A DNA stretch of 64,000 bases from Streptomyces pacificus (GTDB taxonomy: Bacteria > Actinomycetota > Actinomycetes > Streptomycetales > Streptomycetaceae), in NCBI RefSeq assembly GCF_011766325.1, contig NZ_BLLG01000005.1, positions 434,001 to 498,000 on the forward strand, read 5' to 3'. The notes beneath the pieces were generated by a model, which saw nothing but the letters and a program-made list of their open reading frames with translations, was not told where the DNA came from and made no database searches. Within the stretch, counting starts at the first letter, position 1, and every line of letters begins with the position of its first letter. This document shows positions 49,950 to 57,638 of this stretch, in pieces. The translations under genes and the position numbers were made by a program.

Positions 49950-51206
49950 TCACACGGCTCTCAGAAAGGTTCTCCAGCCACCGTCCGGGGACTGCCCGAC
50001 CTCGAGGGAGCGGAGCTTGGCGAGGGTCTCCGGCTTCTGCGCGTCGAGCCAGTCGCAGAACTGCCGGAACGACACCAGGCGCACGTCCTTCCTCCCCGCC
50101 ATCACCTTCAGAGCCTCCTCGACGGCATCCATATAGATGCCGCCGTTCCACTGCTCGAAATGGTTTCCGATGAAGAACGGCGCGCGATTGGACTCGTAAG
50201 CCCGGCGGAATCCGCTGAGATAGGCCCCCGTGGCCTGTCTGCGCCAGTCCGGATACCGGGAGGGCATCCCGTTGGTCGAGTTACGGGACTGATTGGCGAG
50301 GATGTTGTAGTCCATCGAGAGCACCTCGAAGGAGTGCCCGGGGAACGGCACGGCCTGGAGCGGCAGATCCCATACTCCACCGCGTTTCCCGGGCCACTTC
50401 TGGCGGCCGCCGGGTGAGCTGGCGTCGTAGCGCCAGCCCATTTTCCTCGCCGTGGGCAGGAGGTTCTCCTGGCCGAGCAGACAGGGGGTGCGGCCGCCCA
50501 CGAGTTCCCTGCGGTAGTCGAAGGGGAGCGGATCGAGTTCCGTCCAGCCGCTGTTGCTTTTCCACCGCGTGACGAAGGACACGGCCTGGTCGATCTCGTT
50601 CTCCCACTGTGCGGGCGTCCAGTTGCCGACCGATCCCGGCCCGCCGCAGAAATGCCCGTTGAAGTGGGTGCCTATCTCGTGCCCCTCGAGCCAGGCCTGC
50701 CGTATGTACTTCAGGGTGTCCCTGATGTGCGCGTCGGTGAGATAGCCGATGTCGGAGGCCCCCACCGGGTTGCCGGGCGGACGGTAGAGCGCCTTCCTGG
50801 ACTCGGGCAGCAGATAGAGCCCGGAGAGGAAGAAGGTCATCGACGCGCCGTGCTCTCGAGCGAGTTCCAGGAAACGCGGGAAGAGGCCGTTCCCGACCTC
50901 GCCCGCGCCGTCCCAGGAGAAGATCACGAACTGCGGCGGAGCCTGGCCGGGTTCGAGTGGGGCCGGAACTCCCGGCTGCCCGGGCTGCTTTCCCGTGTCG
51001 GCCGTCGAGCCGTCGCCGATAAGACGCACCGGCTGCTCCGTCGCACCGGGCCCCCCGCCACCGGGGGTGCCGTCGGAGCCCCGCCCCGGATCCCCGGTGC
51101 CGCTCGGGCCAGGGCCGACCGAGCCCGTGCCGCAGCCCGCGGCACCGATGGCCGCGGCGGCAGCGAGCCCCGCCCCCAGCAGGCTCCTTCGAGTGATGTC
51201 GCGCAT
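49950..51206 (-). CDS. Polysaccharide deacetylase-like Tat lipoprotein
   Basis: A 418-residue exported protein. The N-terminus has twin arginines (R6, R7 in TRRSLLG) and a lipobox AAGC with C25, so a Tat-exported lipoprotein is likely. A Gly/Pro-rich linker leads to a NodB-like domain from about residue 92. The metal-binding H181-x3-H185 and an Asp (D99) are present. The Asp expected just before D99 in the usual FDD motif is a Trp (W98), so the catalytic base is missing or moved. The overall pattern resembles chitin-deacetylase-like proteins. The ATG at 51206 is chosen for the signal sequence. Confidence 0.8.
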   Translation of the reverse strand: MRDITRRSLLGAGLAAAAAIGAAGCGTGSVGPGPSGTGDPGRGSDGTPGGGGPGATEQPVRLIGDGSTADTGKQPGQPGVPAPLEPGQAPPQFVIFSWDGAGEVGNGLFPRFLELAREHGASMTFFLSGLYLLPESRKALYRPPGNPVGASDIGYLTDAHIRDTLKYIRQAWLEGHEIGTHFNGHFCGGPGSVGNWTPAQWENEIDQAVSFVTRWKSNSGWTELDPLPFDYRRELVGGRTPCLLGQENLLPTARKMGWRYDASSPGGRQKWPGKRGGVWDLPLQAVPFPGHSFEVLSMDYNILANQSRNSTNGMPSRYPDWRRQATGAYLSGFRRAYESNRAPFFIGNHFEQWNGGIYMDAVEEALKVMAGRKDVRLVSFRQFCDWLDAQKPETLAKLRSLEVGQSPDGGWRTFLRAV

Positions 51207-51336
51207 GCCGGCCGCCCCCGTTTCCCTGTCGCGTTCTGGCACCTGCCCGCATGAAGAGAGAGGGCATACGGAACGCGAAGGTTCCCGTCTTCAGCACGGA
51301 ATGTGCGGGGCGGCCGTACCACCACGCGCCGTACGG

Positions 51337-52029
51337 TTACGCGCCGAACGCCTTGGACTTTCCCTTGACCGGTTTGGCACCCGCGAGGAGATGCGGAGGC
51401 ACAAGATCGCGCGCGGGCTCCGCATACGCGACCGAGACGATCCCGTCGCCCTGGAAGGTGAAGGTCGTCAGCGATGCGAGGGTGCACTGCCGACGGCGCG
51501 GGTCGTGCCAGAGCCGCCGCTTCTCCACATGGCTGCGCACGATCCAGATCGGCAGCTGGTGGCTCACCAGGACCGCCTCGTGGCCGCGGGCGGCGTCCCG
51601 GGCGGAGCCGAGGGCGCCCATCATCCGCACCACCTGGTCCACATACGGCTCTCCCCAGGACGGCCGGAACGGATTGGTGAGGTGCCGCCAGTTGCCCGGC
51701 CTGCGCAGCGCGCCGTCGCCTACGCCGAAGGTCTTGCCCTCGAAGACGTTGGCCGCCTCGATCAGCCGCTCGTCGGTGTCCAGGGTCAGCCCGTGGGACT
51801 TGGCGATCGGCGCTGCCGTCTCCTGCGCCCGTTCCAGGGGGGAGGCCCCCACATGGGTGACGTCGCGGTCGGCCAGGTACTCGGCGACCCGGTCGGCCAT
51901 CCGGCGGCCCAGCTCGGAGAGGTGGTAGCCGGGGCGCCGCCCGTAGAGGACGCCGTCCGGGTTGTCCACTTCACCGTGCCGGATGAGATGGACGACGGTC
52001 TTCTCCGTATTGATTCCCGTATCGCTCAT
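51337..52029 (-). CDS. Histidine phosphatase family protein
   Basis: A 230-residue phosphoglycerate-mutase-like phosphatase. The phosphorylated histidine is H18 in LIRHGEV; the second active-site histidine lies in [12 protein letters not shown] 52029 overlaps the hemL stop as ATGA, so it is translationally coupled to hemL. Substrate unknown; a general phosphatase is likelier than a glycolytic mutase. Confidence 0.9.
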   Translation of the reverse strand: MSDTGINTEKTVVHLIRHGEVDNPDGVLYGRRPGYHLSELGRRMADRVAEYLADRDVTHVGASPLERAQETAAPIAKSHGLTLDTDERLIEAANVFEGKTFGVGDGALRRPGNWRHLTNPFRPSWGEPYVDQVVRMMGALGSARDAARGHEAVLVSHQLPIWIVRSHVEKRRLWHDPRRRQCTLASLTTFTFQGDGIVSVAYAEPARDLVPPHLLAGAKPVKGKSKAFGA

Positions 52030-53342
52030 GCCGTGGCCTCCGCGGCGGCGCGGGCGGCCGACGGCAGCGCGGCGGCGATCCGCTCGACGGCCGCTGCGTC
52101 GTGGGCGGCCGACACGAACCAGGACTCGAAGGCGGACGGCGGAAGGTAGACACCTTGGGAGAGCATCGAGTGGAAGAAGGCGTTGAAGCGGAAGGCCTCC
52201 TGGCGCTTCGCGTCCTCGTAGTCCCGCACCTCGCCTTCGGTGAAGAACACCGAGAACATGGTGCTCGCGGACTGCAGCCGGTGGGCGACTCCCTCCTTGG
52301 CCAGCGCGTCCGCGACCAGTCCCCGCACCGCCGTGGCGGCCTCGTCGACCCTGGCGTACGCGGCGTCGTCCAGGAGCCGGAGCTGGGCCAGGCCCGCGGC
52401 GGTCGCGACCGGGTTCCCCGAGAGCGTGCCCGCCTGGTAGACGGGCCCGGCCGGGGCGAGGTGCCCCATGACGTCGGCCCGGCCGCCGAACGCCGCCGCC
52501 GGGAAACCGCCCCCCATGACCTTGCCGAAGGTCATCAGGTCGGGAACGACGCCGTCGACGCCGTACCAGCCGGCCTTCGACGTACGAAAACCGGTCATCA
52601 CCTCGTCGGAGATGTAGAGCGCGCCGTTCTCGGCGCAGACGTCCTTGAGTCCCTGGTTGAAACCGGGCAGCGGCGGGACGACGCCCATGTTGCCCGGGGA
52701 CGCCTCCGTGATCACGCAGGCGATCTCGCCCGGGTGCGCCCGGAAGGCGGCGCGGACCGCTTCCGGATCGTTGTACGGCAGGACGATCGTGTCGCCCGCC
52801 TGCGCGCCCGTGACACCCGGGGTGTCCGGCAGCCCGAAGGTCGCCACCCCGGAGCCCGCGGCCGCGAGCAGCGCGTCCACGTGCCCGTGGTAGCAGCCGG
52901 CGAACTTGATCACCTTGGCCCGCCCGGTGAACCCGCGGGCCAGCCGGATCGCCGACATGGTCGCCTCGGTGCCCGACGAGACCAGCCTCACCTGCTCGAC
53001 CGGAAGGACCCTGGCCACGATCTCCTCGGCGAGCGCGACCTCGCCCTCACCGGGTGTACCGAAGGAGGTGCCGCGCGCGACGGCCCGCTGCACGGCCTCG
53101 GTGACCTCGGGGTGGGCGTGTCCGAGGATCATCGGGCCCCAGGAGCACACGAGGTCCACGTACTCGCGGCCGTCCGCGTCCTTCAGGTAGGGGCCGCTGC
53201 CGGACACCATGAACCGGGGGGTGCCGCCCACGGCGCGGAAGGCCCGGACGGGAGAGTTCACGCCGCCGGGCGTCACGAGGGACGCACGGTCGAAAAGCGT
53301 CTGCGAAACTGGGGCGTCATAGGGAAAGCTCACGGAATCCAT
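52026..53342 (-). CDS. hemL: Glutamate-1-semialdehyde 2,1-aminomutase
   Basis: A 438-residue PLP enzyme making 5-aminolevulinate for haem, sirohaem and cobalamin. The PLP lysine is K274 in TFGKVMGGG. Family blocks [26 protein letters not shown] and SDEVMTGFR are intact. Two starts are possible: ATG 53342 and GTG 53333 (three codons later); neither has a clear ribosome site. The long open frame upstream is rejected. It supplies tetrapyrrole for the cytochromes matured by the ccs operon nearby. Confidence 0.95.
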   Translation of the reverse strand: MDSVSFPYDAPVSQTLFDRASLVTPGGVNSPVRAFRAVGGTPRFMVSGSGPYLKDADGREYVDLVCSWGPMILGHAHPEVTEAVQRAVARGTSFGTPGEGEVALAEEIVARVLPVEQVRLVSSGTEATMSAIRLARGFTGRAKVIKFAGCYHGHVDALLAAAGSGVATFGLPDTPGVTGAQAGDTIVLPYNDPEAVRAAFRAHPGEIACVITEASPGNMGVVPPLPGFNQGLKDVCAENGALYISDEVMTGFRTSKAGWYGVDGVVPDLMTFGKVMGGGFPAAAFGGRADVMGHLAPAGPVYQAGTLSGNPVATAAGLAQLRLLDDAAYARVDEAATAVRGLVADALAKEGVAHRLQSASTMFSVFFTEGEVRDYEDAKRQEAFRFNAFFHSMLSQGVYLPPSAFESWFVSAAHDAAAVERIAAALPSAARAAAEATA

Positions 53343-53594
53343 GGTGTCAGAGGCACGGGACGTTCTTGCGGACAGGTGTTTCACCGCACGTCCGCGGGGG
53401 AGGTCACTGTCACGATGATCGGGTTGCACGGCGGGGGCCGTGCGTCCTAAAAGCAGTCGGGTGGAGATATGCATCGCGGTGGCGGACTGGGCGAGGGGAC
53501 TGACGACCTGGGTCCCGACCCTGCCCGGCGTGGGAGGCACCGGCGGCACGAGGCGGGTGCGCCCGGGCCCGTGGAGAGCAGGGGTGGCCGGGGC

Positions 53595-54032
53595 ATGGGG
53601 GTGACCTACAAGTACTTCGGCGCGCCCGACGGCGCCACGGCCGCCCGGGTGCCGATCTCGATGCGCCCGGAGGAGCTGGGCGGTGACGAGCTCGGCACAG
53701 GCGGCATGTTCACCAAGATCAAGCCCGAGACGATAGCCGCGATGGTCCTCACGGGCATTCAGGGGATGCCCCTGAACAAGGTGCCCCCGCTCGAACTCGT
53801 GGTCCTCCACCCCGACTACGCCGTGGTGAGACTCCCGATGACGGTCGTCGACCCGCTCCGCGACATCGGCGAGGAGTCGGTGGGCGCGGCGGCCTTCATC
53901 TGGTCCACCGTCCCGGACCGCGGTGGGCCGCGGGACGCCTTCAACGTCTACCAACTGCTGCACGAGTGGCAGGACTTCAGCCATCGTCTGCACGAGGCGG
54001 GGCACCAGCCGTACTGCCTGGTATGGCCCTGA
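53595..54032 (+). CDS. Conserved actinobacterial protein of unknown function
   Basis: A 145-residue soluble protein ([20 protein letters not shown] start) that I recognise only as a recurrent hypothetical beside hemL in streptomycetes. It looks like a mixed alpha/beta fold ending in [19 protein letters not shown]. No motif gives a function. GTG 53601 and a longer ATG start at 53469 (with ggtggag before it) are alternatives; the extra N-terminal part is Gly/Arg-rich. Confidence 0.7.
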   Translation: MGVTYKYFGAPDGATAARVPISMRPEELGGDELGTGGMFTKIKPETIAAMVLTGIQGMPLNKVPPLELVVLHPDYAVVRLPMTVVDPLRDIGEESVGAAAFIWSTVPDRGGPRDAFNVYQLLHEWQDFSHRLHEAGHQPYCLVWP

Positions 54033-54425
54033 GCCGGGGTTTCGCAGGGGTCGGGCGGGGCCTTCGGGCCTCGCCCTTTTCCGTGCCGGTAGTCGCGCAC
54101 GTGCAGCACAGCCGGCGCACGGTCCGCGCTCGCTCCCGCAGCTCGTCGACACCGGAGGAGCCACCGGTGGCGGCGGGGCGCGGTCCCGGCAGCAGGACCC
54201 CGATCCCGGAGGGCGCCGCCGGGCGCGTACGCGAGCCAGGGGCGCCGGATGCTCAGGAGCCGGGGGAAACCGCTGGTCGGGACCGTCCGCCCGATGGCAT
54301 TCTGGCGGCGTGAACGGACCCGGGATCCACGTCAGCTTTGCCCCCGAGCTGCGGCCGCGGACAGCGGGCGACCCGCTGACGGCTGACGCGTGCCGTCCGG
54401 GGCCGCGGTCGGCGACGGGCCGCGG
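54033..54425. other. Gap between hypothetical and TetR genes
   Basis: 393 bases, convergent junction. A cggggtttcg...cgaggcccgaagg-type inverted segment near 54035-54075 may form a terminator. Nothing else identifiable. Confidence 0.4.
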
Positions 54426-55001
54426 TCACGGAGCCGCTGCCGTGAGGTACCGCTGGATCGTCGGGGCGAGCCAGGCGATCACCTCGTCCCGCGTCATGTC
54501 CACCGCCGGCGGGATCCGCAGCACATAGCGGGCGAGAGCCATGCCCATGATCTGGGAGGCGGCCAGTGCGGCCCGGCGCGGAACCTCCTCCGGCAGGGGG
54601 CACACTCCGGCGGTGACGGGCAGCAGCTGTTCCCGGAACACCTTCACCACACGCTCGGCTCCGGCGGCGTTGGTGACCCCGACCCGGAGCATGGCCGTCA
54701 GCACATCGTCGTGCTCCCACCGGTCGAGGAAGTGGGAGACGAGCACGGCCCCGATATGCCGCCCTGGCATCGCCCCCAGTTCGGGAAGCCGCAGGTCGAT
54801 CTCGGAGGCGGCAGCGAACAGGCCTTCCTTGTTGCCGTAGTACCTCATCACCATCGACGGGTCGATACCCGCGTCCCTGGCGATGGCGCGGATGGTGGCG
54901 CGGTCGTACCCGTCCGCGGCGAAACGTTCACGGGCGGCGTCGAGGATCGCGGCACGGGTGGCGTCGGAGCGTCGCGGGGCGGGAGGTGGTTCGGAAGTCA
55001 C
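54426..55001 (-). CDS. TetR family transcriptional repressor
   Basis: A 191-residue regulator. The helix-turn-helix is at about residues 33-55 (TIRAIARDAGIDPSMVMRYYGNKEGLF), preceded by ATRAAILDAARERFAADGYD, and a TetR C-terminal ligand domain follows. The GTG at 55001 is used since the family N-terminus begins there. It is divergent from the FAD monooxygenase; two similar operator-like sequences lie between them, so it probably represses both genes until a small molecule binds. Confidence 0.92.
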   Translation of the reverse strand: MTSEPPPAPRRSDATRAAILDAARERFAADGYDRATIRAIARDAGIDPSMVMRYYGNKEGLFAAASEIDLRLPELGAMPGRHIGAVLVSHFLDRWEHDDVLTAMLRVGVTNAAGAERVVKVFREQLLPVTAGVCPLPEEVPRRAALAASQIMGMALARYVLRIPPAVDMTRDEVIAWLAPTIQRYLTAAAP

Positions 55002-55018
55002 ACCAACAACTGTAGGCC

Positions 55019-55031
55019 AACGCCTGTTGAC
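55019..55031. promoter_or_regulatory. Putative TetR operator 1
   Basis: AACGCCTGTTGAC, sharing the AACG-N3-GTTGAC pattern with site 2. It overlaps the palindrome CAAC-GCCT-GTTG and lies 18 bases upstream of the TetR start codon. Confidence 0.45.
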
Positions 55032-55074
55032 ACGCCAGCAGGTCGGGGCATACCGTTGCCCACAAGCGTTGGCA

Positions 55075-55087
55075 AACGTTCGTTGAC
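55075..55087. promoter_or_regulatory. Putative TetR operator 2
   Basis: AACGTTCGTTGAC, same orientation as site 1, with a palindromic AACG-TT-CGTT core, 75 bases before the monooxygenase ATG. Confidence 0.45.
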
Positions 55088-55161
55088 TCGTGTGCGCCGC
55101 CCTGGGTCCGGGAGCAGGACACCGGCTTCCCGGCGCCCGACCACCGACAGGAGACACCGCC

Positions 55162-56664
55162 ATGACCGACGAGAGCACAGCCCGGAGCATCAACAGCGCC
55201 GCCACGGACGCCTCCCCCACCCCCACCCCCACGCCCACACCCGCCTCCACCAAGCCAGCGGCCGAGACCGAGACCGAGACCGACGTGACGGTCGTGGGGG
55301 CGGGGCCCACCGGGCTTCTGCTCGCGGGCGACCTCGCGGCAGCCGGCATCCGCGTCGCCGTCGTCGAGCGGCGGGCGCCCACGAGGAGCAATCTGACCCG
55401 GGCCTTCGGCGTACACGCGCGCACACTGGAACTCCTGGACGCCCGCGGCCTGGCGGACGAGATGGTGGCGCGGGGCACGCCCGTCACGGGCCTGCGCCTG
55501 TTCCGCCGGCTCTCCCTCGACCTGTCCCGGCTGGTCTCCCGTTTCCCCTATCTGCTGATCGCCCCGCAGTACGAGGTGGAGCAGCTGCTGGAGCGCCGCG
55601 CGCGGGCCGCCGGCGCCGTCTTCCGGTACGGCACCGAGCTGCACGGGCTGCACCAGGACTCCGGGGCGGTCACCGCCGATCTCCGCGATGCGCACGGCGC
55701 AGGGGGGACCCTGCGTTCCCGCTACCTCGTCGGCACGGACGGCATGCGCAGCGCGGTCAGGCGGTCGCTCGGCCTGCCCTTCCCCGGGGTCTCGGCCGTC
55801 CGCTCGATCCTGCTCGCGGACGTACGGCTCACCGAGGAGCCGGAAAGCCTGCTCACGGTCGACAGCACGGGCCGCACCTTCACCTTGATCGCCCCCTTCG
55901 GCGACGGCTGGTACCGGGTGATGGGCTGGCGGCGCGACCGCTCCCGGCCGGCGGACCGGCCGGTCGAGCTGGACGAGGTGCGCGAGATCGCCCGCGAGAC
56001 ACTCGGCACCGACTACGGCATGCGGGACGCCCGGTGGCTCTCCCGGTTCCACAGCGACGAGCGCCAGGCCCCCGAGTACCGCCGGGGCCGGGTGTTCCTC
56101 GCCGGAGACGCGGCACATGTGCACTCCCCGGCCGGCGGCCAGGGCATGAACACCGGCCTGCAGGACGCCGCCAACCTGTCCTGGAAGCTCGCCGCCGTGC
56201 TGCGGGGCGCCGCGCCGGACCCCGAGGGACTCCTCGACACCTACCAGTCCGAGCGGCACCCGGTCGGCGCCCTGGTGTTACGCAGCAGCGGGGCGCTCGT
56301 GCGGCTCGCCATGGCACAGACACCCCTCCAGCGCCTCGCCCGTGTCCTGGCGACGCGCTTCCTCGAGGCGGTACGGCCCGCGAAAGACAAGGCGATGGGC
56401 ACGATCTCGGGCATCGGCATCTCCTACGGGACCCCGCGCGGTGCCCACCGGCTCACCGGCAGGCGCGCCCCCGACCTCGCCCTCCGGGAGGGCCGGCTCT
56501 ACGAGCTGCTGCGCGCCGGCGAGTTCGTGCTGGTGGCAGCGGACACCTCGGACGCGGCCCCGCCGGCGACGCCGGGAGCCGTCACCAGGGCCCACTGGCG
56601 GGAGCCGAACCGCAAGGCGCTCCTGGTCCGCCCCGACGGATACATCGCATGGGCACGGGGCTGA
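55162..56664 (+). CDS. FAD-dependent aromatic monooxygenase with a TTA codon
   Basis: A 500-residue class A flavoprotein hydroxylase of the group including rifampicin and polyketide/tetracycline hydroxylases. FAD loop GAGPTG at 46-51, the DG motif GTDGMRSAVRRSLG, and the GD motif with D316 in FLAGDAAHVHSPAGG. A Thr/Pro-rich N-terminal ~40 residues precede the domain. AGGAG lies nine bases before ATG 55162. Codon 373 is TTA (56278-56280), so translation should depend on the bldA tRNA, typical of secondary-metabolite or late genes. Drug inactivation or antibiotic tailoring is possible; no biosynthetic cluster is in view. Confidence 0.92.
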   Translation: MTDESTARSINSAATDASPTPTPTPTPASTKPAAETETETDVTVVGAGPTGLLLAGDLAAAGIRVAVVERRAPTRSNLTRAFGVHARTLELLDARGLADEMVARGTPVTGLRLFRRLSLDLSRLVSRFPYLLIAPQYEVEQLLERRARAAGAVFRYGTELHGLHQDSGAVTADLRDAHGAGGTLRSRYLVGTDGMRSAVRRSLGLPFPGVSAVRSILLADVRLTEEPESLLTVDSTGRTFTLIAPFGDGWYRVMGWRRDRSRPADRPVELDEVREIARETLGTDYGMRDARWLSRFHSDERQAPEYRRGRVFLAGDAAHVHSPAGGQGMNTGLQDAANLSWKLAAVLRGAAPDPEGLLDTYQSERHPVGALVLRSSGALVRLAMAQTPLQRLARVLATRFLEAVRPAKDKAMGTISGIGISYGTPRGAHRLTGRRAPDLALREGRLYELLRAGEFVLVAADTSDAAPPATPGAVTRAHWREPNRKALLVRPDGYIAWARG

Positions 56665-56870
56665 GCGTCGAGCGCGGCGGCGCACCCGTGCGGTGCCTCC
56701 CGGACCAGGTGCGTCCCGGCGGCCGCGAACGGCAGCGCCACGCTCCCCCGCCCCCGCACGCACACGGCCGTCACCCGCCCCGTGTCCCCTGGTCATGTAT
56801 GCGCAACGCGGTCGCCGGCCCTCTTGCCTATCCTGGCGGGTGATAGAGATCAGTTGACCGGGGAGCCACC

Positions 56871-57638
56871 ATGACCGCCACACCCATCGCCGTCGTCACC
56901 GGAGCGAGCAGCGGAATCGGAGCCGCCACCGCGCGGAGTCTCGCGGCAGCCGGCTACCACGTGGTCCTCACCGCCCGGCGCAAGGAGCGGGTGGAAGCCC
57001 TCGCCGCCGAGCTTACGGAGGCCGGGCACCGGGCCGCTGCCCACGCCCTCGATGTCACCGACCGCGCCGCAGTGGAAGCCCTCGCCGCTTCCCTCGACGG
57101 CTCCGGCCCGGTGAAAGTCCTGGTCAACAATGCGGGCGGGGCCCTGGGCGCCGACCCGGTCGCGACCGGCGACCCGGCGGACTGGCGTCAGATGTTCGAG
57201 GTCAACGTCATCGGCACGCTGAACGTCACGCAGGCCCTGCTCCCCGCGCTCACCGCCAGCGGGGACGGCACCGTGGTCGTCCTCTCGTCCACCGCGGGCC
57301 ACGGCACCTACGAGGGCGGCGCGGGGTACGTCGCGGCGAAGCACGGGGAGCACGTCCTCGCCGAGACGCTCCGCCTGGAGATCGTCGGCACCCCGGTCCG
57401 CGTGATCGAGATCGCCCCCGGCATGGTGAAGACGGAAGGGTTCGCTGCCACGCGGTTCCGGGGCGACGCCGAGAAGGCCGCCAAGGTCTACGAGGGCGTG
57501 GCCCAGCCGCTCACTGCCGAGGACGTTGCCGACACCGTGAGCTGGGCGGTCACCCGCCCCGCCCACGTCAACATCGATCTGCTGGTCGTCCGCCCCCGAG
57601 CCCAGGCGTCGAACACCAAGGTCCACCGGGAGCATTGA
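56871..57638 (+). CDS. Short-chain dehydrogenase/reductase
   Basis: A 255-residue classical SDR. Cofactor motif TGASSGIG (10-17), NNAG (86-89), catalytic S140, Y153 and K157. The arginines after the second strand (TARRKER) favour NADP(H). It resembles the YdfG-like general SDR group, so the substrate is open. A GGGGAG site precedes the ATG and a TATCCT -10-like element lies at 56829-56834. Its 3' end overlaps the C-terminal codons of the convergent adenylation-acyltransferase frame by 151 bases. Confidence 0.92.
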   Translation: MTATPIAVVTGASSGIGAATARSLAAAGYHVVLTARRKERVEALAAELTEAGHRAAAHALDVTDRAAVEALAASLDGSGPVKVLVNNAGGALGADPVATGDPADWRQMFEVNVIGTLNVTQALLPALTASGDGTVVVLSSTAGHGTYEGGAGYVAAKHGEHVLAETLRLEIVGTPVRVIEIAPGMVKTEGFAATRFRGDAEKAAKVYEGVAQPLTAEDVADTVSWAVTRPAHVNIDLLVVRPRAQASNTKVHREH

